The translations under genes and the position numbers were made by a program. 64,000 nucleotides of DNA from Diphasiastrum complanatum. Its lineage: Eukaryota; Streptophyta; Lycopodiopsida; Lycopodiales; Lycopodiaceae. The stretch's first letter is position 1. Each line of letters starts with the position of its first letter. Under the pieces are notes generated by a model, which saw nothing but the letters and a program-made list of their open reading frames with translations, searched no databases and was not told where the DNA came from. This document shows positions 1 through 50,939 of this stretch, in pieces. The stretch covers positions 61,298,957 to 61,362,956 of the forward strand of contig CM055096.1 of NCBI GenBank assembly GCA_029204225.1, read 5' to 3'.

Positions 1-930
<930 letters not shown>

Positions 931-1499
931 AAAAATTACGTCGTCTTGAAAAAGAACAATTGTAGGCTAGCACGCTGGCATGCTAGCCTTTACAATTTCA
1001 TGCACATTTTTCCATGACCAAAATATACCTATATTTAAAGAGTGACAAAGTATTTTGTTATGGACCTATATTTAACATTTAATAAATGGTTAAATTTTTA
1101 ACTATTTTGCTCATCATCTATGGCAAGGTAGTTAGGATAGTAGCTATTCTTGCTTGCTATATGGCTCAACATCCAACTTATTATTCCTTTGTGAACACTG
1201 TTGCCTAATAAGTGATCCACATATGAGTATGTGGATCACCTACTATGTGACTGTGCAACAAGACAGTTATAGATGCTACACAAATTCACACATGTACAAA
1301 GTCACAAGCCAATGGTTTGGATAGGAGAAGATCAAAGCGTGAGAGGTCAATCACAGAAGAGACAATGGCTGCCTTATCTTATACTATGTTGGGCATTGAA
1401 ATAAATAATAATATTCACTTTATGCCTCAAACGTCATATAAAAATGACAAAAGCTTGATCTCATTAGGTGTTCCTTGAATCTACTTGCTCTCATCTCTA
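931..1499. other. Unassigned AT-rich spacer with one perfect hairpin
   Basis: No coding similarity recognised. The only structure seen is the 12-bp-stem hairpin at 1212-1239. Confidence 0.4.
1212..1239. repeat. Perfect 12-bp inverted repeat with TGAG loop
   Basis: GTGATCCACATA is followed by TGAG and then its exact reverse complement. No T-run or flanking gene suggests a terminator. It may be the end of a small foldback element or chance. Confidence 0.8.
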
Positions 1500-1770
1500 G
1501 TTGTGTGAGAAGACTTTGAGTTTATCACTGACAATAAAGCTCTAAGATATCTACATCACTGAATACTACCTTTAGTTTTGCATCGCAACAAGTTATCTCC
1601 ACCTTGGCTTAGAGCCATCACACACTTGTTATGAAGCATGATGGATATATAGATTTTATGACAATCTTCCAGTGGAAAGTCTAAGAAAGAGGCCTAGACA
1701 TGCAAGAGGTCATGAAGAAGCGCAATGAATTCTTGGTGTCTCAATTGTGTCAAAGATACGAGCCAACCAT
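1500..1770 (+). pseudogene. Ty3/gypsy RNase H relic
   Basis: The frame starting near 1515 reads FEFITDNKALRYLHH and then stops. This is the gypsy RNase H signature (F-x3-T-D-N-K-A-L-x-Y-L). The following 200 bp, with LVMKHDGYIDF in one frame, fits the end of that domain but is broken by stops. No other part of the element is nearby. Confidence 0.5.
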
Positions 1771-2039
1771 GAATATCCTTCATGGCATGTGTCCAAGTCT
1801 CCTTATGCCTATATGCCCTTATGCATGAGTATTCAAAGCATCACTTCCAATTGAAGACAAAAAACAACAAACCGTTGTAACATGACATGGTGCAAAATTT
1901 GAAGCTTTTCCACATATCACAATGTAGATACGTGAAGTTGGAAAAATGTGTGCCCAATTTGTGTCGATAAAAGTTGTAGACTCTACCTATGAGAAGGTGA
2001 CCAATGTATCAAAGAGATGGAACTTTGCATAAATATCTC

Positions 2040-2480
2040 CTCAAGACTTGTAGAATATTGAAAATCAGATGTCCAAACCTTTCATACCATAACTTACTCA
2101 CTAAACCAATATATGTAAGGCCTTGCATGATGACCCACCACTTGAGCCTGAAGTTTCTATAACCTTCCTGCAAGAATGCCCTCAGCTACTACCTCATTGT
2201 CCTTCATCTTGATGAGACACTGTTCTTCATCAAATTGTATAATCATATGTTACTATTGCAATAGTTGAAACTGAGAGTAAGTTCTCCTTGATTCCTAGTA
2301 CATATAGCACATCCTTTATGTCTTTCCTGAAGGTAGTTGAACTTATACTTTTCCAACTCCCTTTATATCATATGTGTAATTATCTCGCAACTTCAAATTT
2401 AATCCATCATCCAGTTCTTGAAAACTAGATAACCAATATTGCCTAGGTGTCATATGTTTTGATGCAATTGAATTAATAAA
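2040..2480 (-). repeat. Duplicated copia segment, copy A
   Basis: About 400 bp align with 2670-3330: the same order of pre-integrase and upstream sequence, including the shared stretches AACTGAGAGTAAGTTCT and TTGAAAACTAGATAA. Copy A lacks the TA-flanked insert found in copy B. Confidence 0.75.
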
Positions 2481-3012
2481 CCAACACTTCTCTTCCATTA
2501 AGAAGTTACCTCTCTATAAGATTGAGTTTTCATAGGACCACACAAATATGTATGAATAAGTTCTAAAACATTTCTCACCCTAAAAGTATTAGACATAAAT
2601 TTCTCCATATGATATTTCCCTAAGACAGCCCTCACAAAATTTTTGATGAGAAACAACTTGAGATAAACCAGTAACCATATTGTATTTTCTCAAGACTTGT
2701 AGACTTTTAAAATATAGATGTCCAAATCTTGTGTGCCATAACTTACTCACTGAACCAAAATCTGCAATACTTGCATGATTTCCGACCACTTGAGCCTGAA
2801 GTTTGTGAAACCTTCTTGCAAGAATGCCCTCAACTACTACTTTATTGTCTTTCCTTTTGATGAAGCATTGTTCTTCATCAAGTTGTACAACCATATGTTG
2901 CTACGCAATAGCTTAAACTGAGAGTAAGTTCTTGATTCCTAGTACATAAAGCAAATCCTTTATGTCTCCAATCTCATGAAGATAGTTGAACGTCACACTT
3001 TTCCAATTCCCT

Positions 3013-3017
<5 letters not shown>

Positions 3018-3061
<44 letters not shown>

Positions 3062-3239
3062 CAAATTCTAGTTCAAAAATTGCCAAACTTCTAACAACCA
3101 TAACTTTCTCTACAGGACACCAAATTGGTCGTTGAAAAGCATAGTACGGAGGGAGAGTGGGTCTACAAGGAACTTGCCAGATCACCCTTCCACCTAGGCT
3201 TCACACGTGCAAGCAGTAAATGGCCAAAAATCAGGTAGG

Positions 3240-3273
<34 letters not shown>
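3018..3273. repeat. About 180-bp insert bounded by two (TA)n tracts
   Basis: (TA)n runs at 3019-3059 and 3243-3273 bracket 3060-3242. The sister copy at 2300-2400 has neither the tracts nor the insert, so the block entered copy B at a TA-rich site. No terminal inverted repeats are apparent. The arrangement resembles Micron-type elements, which sit in TA microsatellites. Confidence 0.55.
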
Positions 3274-3276
<3 letters not shown>

Positions 3277-3929
3277 AACTTCACATTTGATCCATTATCT
3301 AGTTTTTGAAAACTAGATAAGCAATCTCGCCTCAATAGACTGACATTTCCCTTCCATTGAGAAGTTACCTGAAGATGTTGAGGTCAAAAACAACTCACAA
3401 TCTTCAAGATCCACAACATTCAGTTTTGTATTATTTCCTCCTGTAGCAGTATTGCATTCAACTCATCGAAAGAAAGCCTTGTCTCCAATAAAGACAACAT
3501 CATAACAAAGTTTTAATAGGCCAAAGGAAAACTATTAAGCATGATAGATACCAAAACTGAATCCGGAATACTTTTTCCAATTGCAATAAGTTGTCCTCTC
3601 AGATTTCCCATTCGAGTAAAGTAATTTGTTATCGATTCACTTATACCCATCTTTAATGTATGTAGTTTATTAGTTAAGAACAAAATTTAGGGTTGACTTA
3701 CAATCTTGTATAAATTGTTTAGAATATCCCAAGCCTCCTTGGGTCCAGCAACATCCTTGATGTGAGGAATAATCATATCTTTAACAGACAAGTTAATAAT
3801 ATGATGAACTTTTCTCCTCTGCTTTAGATGCTCTCGCAACTTCCTTTATTTGCGAAAAGCCAAGGCATTATTTAAAGGGTTGCTAGAAGAACAAGCTCAA
3901 GAAGAAGCAGAATAAAAATTATGCTAAAG

Positions 3930-5010
3930 GACTTAATAAAAAGATAAATGCTTTGGATCTTGACAGTTATACTTGTTTTTGGCATCAATATCTAGCAAGT
4001 TACTTTATGGTGTTTGTTGATGATTATTCTAGGAAGATGTGGGTAAGGTTGAGGCATTCAACTCTTTCACATCATTTAAGACACAAGTGGAGAAAAAAAC
4101 ATATAGACAAATTAAGATACTTCGTTTAGATAAAAGGGGAGAGTATCTTTCTATAGAGTTTCAGGTGTAGTGCTATATGTGGATGATCTTGTTATCGTTC
4201 ATTTCGTAATTTGATTCAGAAAACTAAGAAAGATCTCTCATCAAAGTTTGATATGAAAGATTTTGGCTCAATACAATACTTTCTTGGGATTGAGGTATGG
4301 AGAGTACCACATGGACAATTGATTTCTCATCTAAGTATGCTCATGAACTTCTTGAAAAGTTCAATATGTCAAAATGCAAACCTATTTCTACACCAGATGA
4401 TAGTGGATGTAGGCTTACTAAAGCTGAGAATGATCAGGATGTAGATGGGGAATTATATAGAAAGCTTGTTGGAAGCTTAATCTATCTAACTACCATGAGA
4501 CCATATATTGCTTATGTTGGAAGTATGGTTAGTCAATGGGTGAGCCTAAGTAGATTCGTAAAACGTTGTTAAGCGAGTACTCAAATATATCAAGAGTACT
4601 TTGAGGTTTGGTATTTTCTATGAGAGACATGATGTTTTGCAAATACATGGATATGTGGATGCTAATTGGGTTGAGATGCATAAGACCAAAGATAGGTTAT
4701 GTCTTTAGTCTTGGTTTAGGTTCTATATCTTGGAGTTCAAAGAAGAATCATACTGTTGCATTATCATCTACAGAGGCAAAGTACCGAGCTACTACGAGTG
4801 TAGCAACTGAAGCATTAGTGCAGCAAGTAAAGCACTATGGTTATGAAGAATTCTGCAAGAACTTTATATGGTACACAATACACCTACAATACTTCGATGT
4901 GATAATCAAAGTTGTAGAATCCAATTTTTCACAACAGGACAACACATCAAAGTAAACCAACACTTTATCAGAGAGAAAATTTGAAGTCGTAAAATAGAGC
5001 ATCGATGATA
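3930..5010 (+). pseudogene. Ty1/copia relic: integrase joined to RT and RNase H
   Basis: Integrase core remnants (FMVFVDDYSRKMWV and a DKRGEYLS segment, 4000-4165) run directly into the reverse transcriptase active-site box YVDDLVI near 4175-4200, so about half of integrase and the front of RT are deleted. RT continues with SSKFDMKDFGSIQYFLGIEV and the segment up to KLVGSLIYLTTMRP (4211-4520). RNase H follows (SWSSKKNHTVALSSTEAKY, 4700-4790). There are at least two frameshifts. It belongs to the same family as the minus-strand relic at 8339-9540. Confidence 0.85.
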
Positions 5011-5069
5011 AAAGAGATGTTCCACTTGAGAAACAAGGAATGTCAAACTACTAGCACTAGTGACTAGAT

Positions 5070-5477
5070 GTAGGCTCACATCACATCCTTCTTTTCTAGG
5101 AAGTGATACCCTTGGATAGATGCAAAGCCATACTTAGAGGAGGAGGCAATCATTCCTTTTAGACATTGTGACTAGGGATAACCTTGAGAGATTATGAGAT
5201 CAACATCATTGAGTCATACATCATCACCCACCTACTCATTCACATACATGCCTATCTCGACATTCAACACACACAATATCACCCTCAACAATGACAAATT
5301 TTATTACAATGCTTTTCTACCATTGCCCCAAGATGTTACAAGATGATGTTAGAATATCTATTCTTTCATTAAATGGATAGATATAGAGGACATTGCTATT
5401 TATAGATTCATGTTTTCAGTATTATTTTTCTATTAGTTTGTAGTACTAGTTTCTAATCAGATTCTATTTTTTTTTTC

Positions 5478-5556
<79 letters not shown>
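5070..5556 (+). mobile_element. LINE 3' end relic with (TC)n tail
   Basis: Starts with the family's C-terminal motif (AHITSFFSRK then stop, near 5074-5105) and ends in a long (TC)n tract at 5480-5556. The terminal hairpin is not recognisable in this copy. Everything upstream is missing. Confidence 0.55.
5480..5556. repeat. (TC)n microsatellite
   Basis: About 77 bp of TC repeats, interpreted as a LINE tail. Confidence 0.95.
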
Positions 5557-5558
<2 letters not shown>

Positions 5559-5889
5559 GATGTATGCATTAGAGAATTGAGACAGATGCAATGTTGGTTA
5601 AAAGAAATGTACCCATTTGTAGTTATCTATCTTGTTCTAGATAATACATAGGAAGTCCTCAACGTCACACCACATTATTTAATAGAACTTGGTACCCCCT
5701 CTATCGTAGTCAGATGCTATATTTTGATTATTCAATAACATCCATTCAATTATAGCTCATGATATTGATGTGGGTCTATGAGGATGTACTCTAATGTGGC
5801 TCACTATTCTTCATGAGCAAGGACATCACTCATCTTGATATAGCCAAGCTACTTGCATTTTGAGATCACTTGATAAGCCTATGAACAGT
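5557..5889. other. Unassigned spacer between LINE relics
   Basis: No conserved protein segment recognised. It may be decayed LINE sequence. Confidence 0.35.
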
Positions 5890-6410
5890 CTTTCAATGGG
5901 AGACAATCAATTTATCAATCAATACTTTTTGCTCGTTTAACGGGCTTGGAGTGGTCATATGGGGGTTCAAGCGGATTTCTACTCTAACATGCTTTCTGCA
6001 CGTCGATGACATGCGACGTGATATTTTGAGATATGTTGACACACGATTGTCAGATAGGCTTTGATATATTTTAGAGACGTTTCATATTCTTTCACATCAA
6101 GTATAAATGACAACAATCAATTTCCATGTATTGCTAGATAGGATTGCATATATTTGTACATTGGGAGAGGTTGAGAAAAAGGAACATTTCATCTTCTGAT
6201 GCCCTATGCTATGAGATTAGGGGATGGTAAAAAGATCAAGTAGTCAGTCTTCAATCTTTGATCTTCTACGAGCATCAAAGGTTTGAAGCCTTGATCTTAT
6301 GAGAAATGTTTGACCTCATACATGTAGCCATGCTCAAAATAAAAGTCTATAGGAGATCTTATCTAGGCACACATCACGTCCTTCTTCTCTAGATGATGTT
6401 CAAGAGAGAT
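5890..6410 (+). pseudogene. LINE ORF2 C-terminal relic
   Basis: A broken frame contains RIAYICTLGEVEKKEHFIF followed by C-P and EIRGW. This matches the C-terminal CCHC-type segment of the better copies at 25.2 and 28.3 kb (C-x2-C-x9-H-x4-C); here the first cysteine is changed. AHITSFFSR and a stop follow at 6367-6396. No tail was seen. It is an old copy. Confidence 0.6.
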
Positions 6411-6779
6411 TCTATTCCATTTAGAAGATGAATAATGGACATAAATGTCCCGTGAAGAGATCATTGATTGAGAGGACTCATACAAGCATCTACCATTGGA
6501 CCTCCTTGTGCAAAAATTGAATCACATCACTAATTGCATAAGCAATGTTTGATCTTGTGGTACTCGAGTATATGAAGCTACCACATCAACCAATTGTCTA
6601 TCCAATGTCACATCCATGTCAAAGGTGACTCTTCATTGTTGTCCAATGTTGTACATGTAAATGAGAGTAGTAGTGGGTTTACTCTCAAGCTTCATAAATT
6701 TCTTAAATATTTATTAAACATATTTTGCTTGTAAAATAAATATCTTCGTTGTTTAATCTTTGTACCAGAAAACTCAAGC

Positions 6780-7250
6780 TATAAGGCAAGAAGTCAAAGT
6801 CTTTCATATTTAATTATTTAGATAGTTCCTCTTTTATTTTTGCAATCATCCTCCTATTTTATACTAATTAAGATTTTGTCATCAACATATAGCACCACAA
6901 TGACAATGTCTTGAAGTCTTAATCCATCCATTAACAAGCCCTTGGTATCCATATTATGGTTTTTTAAGCTTGCAAACCAAATGCTCTCTTCTTCTTTCTT
7001 TGAAGCCTCTAGTTTGCTCTGTATACACTTCCTCTCCCAAATAATCATTTAAGAAGATAGTCTTTATTGAATGATGTATGTTGCCAATGCCAAGACTTGT
7101 CCTTATGTTTCTTTGTGTTTTGTCCTTTCCTATTGTGCATAACCATTGGCCAATCATCTTGCTTTATTTTTTTTCCAATAGAATTATCAACATCTAACTT
7201 GGCAACAACCTAGGATTTCAAATTTTGTGCACTCCATTAAATGTTTAACT
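6780..7250 (-). pseudogene. Ty1/copia reverse transcriptase relic
   Basis: On the minus strand one frame reads KTIFLNDYLGEEVYTEQTRG and HLVCKLKKP (6960-7100). The neighbouring frame reads IVIVVLYVDDKILIS (6854-6905), which contains the copia YVDD active-site box. The two pieces are in different frames. No RNase H or LTR was found next to it. Confidence 0.75.
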
Positions 7251-8338
7251 TTTTGGAGTATGAAAAGCTTATTATTGGTGTGGCTTCCTCTAGTTATTGT
7301 CAAATTGATTCAACTAAATACACATGATTTGATACCTTCAAAACCCAGCTTTTAGCATCGATCAACCTTCTATGTTCACCCAAGTGGTGTGCTTAAATCT
7401 AGAATCAAGTTGGTAATTGCAACCAACATGAAATTTGATTGTATTTGCAACCCCAACTCATTGGGTAAAGTAGACCAAAATTTTCCACATTCTAAAAACA
7501 TTTTGTAATCGGGATTTAGTCACTAAATTCGATGGAGACCAAAGATTTCTCTCACCTCTCAATTGACTATGGAGATTTATAGATTTTATAGGCTCATAGA
7601 AACTCGAGAAGTCTTGATGTCATGTAGGATTTGTAATGTGGAATTATATTGAGCATACATTGATCATACATCACTTATAACATAGGAAGTGAGATCTAAA
7701 AACAAGATTAATAGTAACTTTTAGTGATTATCACACTTTAAGAGCACCATACTTTTTAGAGATATTGAACTTTATCACATCTAATGCCAAGCTAATTTGT
7801 TGATGCATCGTAAGTGAGTCAAGGGTGGGAGTATTCATACTTGTCTCTCGCCTCTATATGATTCTATATGGTGATAGAAGATAGTTGACCTACTAACCAT
7901 GGCGATGGGGCTATGACCTCCCCATAAGCTCACTCAAATGATCCATTAATTGATTTGTTGACTTTCAATTACAAAAATTCCCAACTTTAAAATGTCTTTT
8001 CAATAGATTTTTTCTTTTTTTCTTCCACTCCTCCACATAGACCTCAACGTAACGGACACAAAGTCCCAAAATGTGAGTTGCCCATTAGGTAGGACGTAAA
8101 AGGATGTGATAGTAAACTTGGGCAACCTTGAACATTTCGTACGTGGCATTCCTTGTGGGGAACGTTTTGAGTCGCGTTTTTCTAATGAATATAAGAAAGT
8201 ATATATGACTTGGATACAATGTAATGCTCACATGAATAACAGAAGGCACATAAAGATGAGCCATGTGTCAGAATATGTGAGTCATCTCCATTCTACATTG
8301 GACATGCATTTCCGATTTTAGCAATTTTCTATTTTATT
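7251..8338. other. Unassigned spacer
   Basis: No recognisable gene. A 71-codon plus-strand ORF at 8106-8321 has no known motif and no obvious splice context, so I do not call it a gene. Confidence 0.4.
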
Positions 8339-9540
8339 TTATTCATGCTCTCTAAACTTCTGAAACTTTTCTTTGCCAAGTCCTTTGGTAGAGATATCTA
8401 CAACTTCTCTTCCATAGGGCAATAAATAAACTCCATTTACCACTTTGAAAATTCTCTTCAATGAAGTGTTGTTGTACTTCGATGTGCTTTGTCCTGCTAT
8501 GAAAAATTGGATTCGCTTCCAATTTAATACAACTTGTGTATCTTGTACCATATGAGAATCCTTCGTAACCAACTTGTTTCACTTGCTGCACTCGTAGTAG
8601 CTCGGTACTCTGCCTTTGTAGATGATAATGCAATAGTATGCTACTTCTTTGAACTCCAAGATATAGAACCTGAACCAAGACTAAAGACATAATCTGTAGT
8701 AGATCTCCAGTCTTCTGCATCTCTAGCCGAATCAGCATCCACATATCCCTATAATTGCAATACCAAACCTCAAAGTACCCTTGATATATCTGAGTACTCG
8801 CTTAGCAGCTTTCCAGTGAATCTGCTTAGGCTTAGCCATAAACTGACTAACCATACTTACATCATAAGCAATATCTAGTCTCGTAGTAGTTAGATAGATT
8901 AAGCTTCCAACAAGCTTTCTATACAATTTCTCATCTACATTATGATCATCCTCAGCACTAATAAGCTTACATCCACTATCATATACTGTAGAAATAGGCT
9001 TGCATTCTGACATAATGAACTTTTCAAGAAGTTCATAAGCATACTCAGATTGAGAAATAAATCGTCCATGTGCTACTCTCCATACCTCAATCCCAAGAAA
9101 ATATTTTACTGAGCCAAAATCTTTCATATCAAACTCTGATGAGAGATTATTCTTAATATTCTGAATCAAGTCACGATATGAACCTGTGATAACAAGATCA
9201 TCCACATAAATCACTACAATAACAATATGACCATCCCTTATCAAAATATAAAGTGTAGGCTCTGAACTACTACTCTGAAAATCAAGCTCCTCAAAGTATG
9301 TGCCAATCCTCGTGTACCATGCCTTGGGTGCTTGCTTAAGTTCCTATAATTGCCTTGTCCAACTTGCAAACCCTATCTTCATGTCCTGCTACTATGTATC
9401 CCCCTAGCTATTCCATGTAAACTTCCTCCTTCAGAAATCCATTCAAGCATGCACACTTAACATCCATTTGTTGAATATCCCATCCAAACTGAACTGCCAA
9501 TGACAAAACTATCCTCATAGTAATTGACTTAGCAATTGGT
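8339..9540 (-). pseudogene. Ty1/copia RT-RNase H relic
   Basis: The minus strand from 9540 downward carries the RT front half (IQQMDVKCACLNGFLKEEVY-like), then an open frame of 170 codons (8732-9244) starting at the active site IVIVVIYVDDLVITGS. It continues through FDMKDFGSVKYFLGIEVWR to KAAKRVLRYIKGTLRFGI. The RNase H part (8352-8744) is split between frames and ends in the ISTKGLGKEKFQK-like tail near 8345. It is the best preserved member of the family also seen inverted at 3930-5010. Confidence 0.88.
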
Positions 9541-11015
9541 GTATGGGAGGCTCAACAAACTCAGCCAAGAAAATCTGGCATGCAATAGAGAGCTTGCCAC
9601 ATATCATCAAAGGAAAAGAGAGATTTGGAGACATGAAAAGCTAGCCAAGTTCAATATTATGAGTCTAGTGCACCATGTCTTTGTCACATGTGTAGTCGTG
9701 GACATGACCACAATGTCACAAAGACAATACTTACTCTTATCATCACATACATACCTCCTAAAACAAAACCACTACATAGTAACGAGGACTATTCCTTCCA
9801 TGATTGACTTGACGTTGCAAAAGTGGCTCTTGTGAAGAATGATTCCAAGCGTATGCAAAAACTATCTCCAAAGTCTGACCATCTAGTGTGAAAACATGAA
9901 AGGTCCATATATATTGAAGAAAATTATTTTGTGACGTACTTTAGGTTAAGTTGCAAAACCTCATGGGTCGAAATACTCAAATTTTAGCCCATATACAAGG
10001 GCCAAAATACCTGCCTATAGCTCTACCACATTGCAAATCCAAAACTTTATTGAAAAAGGCTGCTTCTACAACCTCCAACAGATTTTAGGTTTGCTTGTAC
10101 CACTTTGACATTTATGATTCGACAATCTTTTCCTACTTCGAGTTTTTGAAATGGGTGTTCTAAATACATCGCACTTCAATACATAGATAGTGCCAATAAC
10201 AATTATTGATAGGTAATGCCTAGCAACGCGAGGACATTATAAGGCCAAGGGTACGCACAAATTTATGGTGAGGGTTCTCTGACTCATCACGACACAATGG
10301 TCAATTTCTAGAAGACATGTTGTTGGATGAATAATAGTCATATTCGTTTTAAAATTCACGTCGTTCATTTATCATTTTTGGTGGGAATCTAGCTGGACCA
10401 CAAATTCAAACAAAAAGTAGGCACCTTGAAAATGATTTTGTAACAACCAAAACATAAAAATCCCAAATACAGCTCCAAATCACCGAAACTAGCCGAACTT
10501 CTTAAACAATGCTGGCAACTAGACCCACATCATCTTCTCGTATAAAACCCTTTTAGAGATTGGCAAAGTTTCTCAAGGTAAATAGAACAAGTCAAATTGG
10601 AGTTCAATTCACTTTCCATAGAGCAGCTTAGGTTTTCTAGCACCATAGAAAATGCCACAAAGCTATTACTAAGTGGAATCTTCTTTGGCATCTGCCTTTC
10701 TCATTGGATGAGAAAAAACAAACCTATCCCAAAACTAAGAACGTGATTGATCAACAACATGAAGCTATATCATGTCCCCAAATCTTTCGTAAAGTGCTTG
10801 CACCAACAATTCACTACCCTTGCCAGGAATGTCCTTCAGCTGTGCATGGAGAATATTGTGTTGCATAGGAACACATAGGACTGCTACAATAATGAGCACA
10901 TATCTACCTTTGTCTTTCTGTTCATAAGCAGAAAGCTTCACCCAATGGTACCTCAATATATTAGCTAAATATCTATTCTTTTCCTTACACTTGCCTTACC
11001 CGTATATAAAATGAC
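9541..11015. other. Unassigned intergenic or terminal-intron sequence
   Basis: Scanned on both strands for the missing last exon of the CCR4-like gene (a G-S-D-H-type motif) and for transposon domains. Neither was found. ORFs at 9536-9835 (+) and 10765-10956 (-) have no recognisable motifs. Confidence 0.4.
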
Positions 11016-11321
11016 CATTGCACCAAGTCTTATGCAATAGCACTCCACTCCATCCTACTATTCTTCTAAAAAAATTTAGTAGATCTGCAGGAATCTGCCA
11101 GTATCAAATGTTTTTTTTACTGAATCAAATTCTCCACTTAGCAAGTGCCTGATGTCACAAAAGTTTAAAGAACATTGCACCAAGTCTTATGCAATAGCAC
11201 TCCACTCCATCCTACTATTCTTCTAAAAAATTCTAGTAGATCTGCAGGAATCTGCCAGTATCACGTTTTTTTTACTAAATCAAATTCTCCACTTAGCAAG
11301 TGCCTGATGTCACAAAAGAAA
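11016..11321. repeat. 157-bp tandem direct duplication
   Basis: Units start at 11016 and 11173, each with CATTGCACCAAGTCTTATGC, and stay nearly identical up to CTGATGTCACAAAAG. Only a few substitutions and small indels separate them, so the duplication is recent. No coding content is apparent. Confidence 0.9.
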
Positions 11322-11922
11322 CACATGTATGACAGCATTAATTTGCCACGTGGAGATTGTAATAAAATTGTAACTGCAACAATTGGTGCAACTTAACAAG
11401 GCATAGCTAAAAAACACTCATACATTTTGTTGCAAATAAGATGCTCTAAACCCTTAAGCATGGCCGATATAGAGCAAGTTGCCCTCCCAAACTATGATGC
11501 TTGAGAGTTTGTCCTTTTCCCTTTGAGCAGTTGGCACCCTGACCTCAGCCACACACTCAGAATTATTGCAAAGACCTCCCACACCTTTTCCACCAACCTC
11601 AAAACCACTCCAGGTGTTGTCCCGTATAGATTTAGTCAATTTGGAACACCATAGTGTAAGTATCGATACTACAGGCACATTCTATTAAGTTGATTTAAAG
11701 AGGAAACTTTAATTTTATGCCTTATGCTTTTGCCAGGTGGTGCATGAAAAGGCTCAAAAGACACCCAATTTCTAGAAAAAAAGCTTAATACACCTATCAA
11801 AGCAGAAACTTAAGCCCTAAGCATAATAAGCTACTTAGAACTATAGGTTGTCAAATAGCTTGCAAAAAACATGTCATAAAAAGAAACAGGGATGAGGTTT
11901 TGCTGGAGGGCCATAGACTCAC
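11322..11922. other. Sequence 3' of the last recognised CCR4-like exon
   Basis: By the donor site at 11922 this should be intron of the minus-strand gene. A 74-codon minus ORF at 11454-11678 does not resemble the expected C-terminus of the family. Confidence 0.45.
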
Positions 11923-50278
<38,356 letters not shown>

Positions 50279-50336
50279 AGTATTAAATTGCCGATTGATT
50301 ATATATCATGAATGTAACAAGCGCAACGGCTAAAAC

Positions 50337-50340
<4 letters not shown>

Positions 50341-50401
<61 letters not shown>

Positions 50402-50411
50402 CTTGCACGGC

Positions 50412-50460
<49 letters not shown>
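50341..50460 (-). promoter_or_regulatory. Two (GA)n tracts in the 5' leader/promoter of the CCR4-like gene
   Basis: (CT)n at 50342-50398 and 50416-50460 on the plus strand, that is (GA)n 60-180 bp upstream of the start codon. GA/CT tracts are common in plant 5' leaders and can bind GAGA-type (BPC) factors. Alternatively they are LINE-tail remnants. Confidence 0.5.
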
Positions 50461-50463
<3 letters not shown>

Positions 50464-50939
50464 CACCTCCTCTTTCCTTCCGTTCTCTTCCCTAGCCAGC
50501 CCAGCCCCTCTTCTTTAGTAAACCAGTGTCTCATTTTGTTTTCCTTTATTTTTTGGAGCATTTTGGAAATGTTGTGTCTTATTTGTAACCATTTAGATTG
50601 TTTGAATTCTGATCAATTTTTATTTGGTTACGTTGCAAAATTTGGTTGATTTTCATCCATACATTTTTTGAATTTTTTTCAAATTTAACTACATATCTTT
50701 GAAATTTTATAATTTTTGCACATTCTTTATTTGTTTTGGATTTTCGAATTTTAAACATTCTAACGATTTTATTTTCTTATTGATACTAACCCTATTTTAA
50801 AAAGGCACATTATACATGTATTGCTGATTTTTTTATTTTTTTCAATACTTCATCTTTTAGAAAAATTAAATTCAAACATGTTGTGTTATTGTGTGTCGAC
50901 AAAGAAGTGACTCCTAACCGTGTCCATTAATTCCCTTCC

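Larger units (their letters stand above)
2040..3850 (-). pseudogene. Ty1/copia gag-protease-integrase relic, internally duplicated
   Basis: On the minus strand, gag (UBN2-like; NYFTRMGNLRGQLIAIGKSI and HIKDVAGPKEAWDILNNLYK at about 3480-3790) comes first. The GAG-pre-integrase domain follows (KLWHTRFGHLYFKSLQVL with a C-x2-C motif CEGC, 2589-2894), then the start of the integrase core (LIHTYLCGPM-like, about 2530-2590). A second diverged copy of the protease/pre-integrase stretch lies at 2040-2480. Reading frames are broken by stops, and a (TA)n-flanked insert interrupts the protease/pre-integrase segment at 3018-3273. Confidence 0.8.

Noticed and set aside
9536-9835. Plus-strand gene of 99 codons
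   Set aside because: No recognisable domain, and it abuts the end of a copia relic; probably chance.
10765-10956. Exon of an unknown host gene on the minus strand
   Set aside because: Reasonable composition but no conserved motif and no convincing splice borders; left unassigned.
11454-11678. Terminal exon of the CCR4-like gene
   Set aside because: The translated frame lacks the expected G-S-D-H ending and shows no similarity to the family C-terminus.
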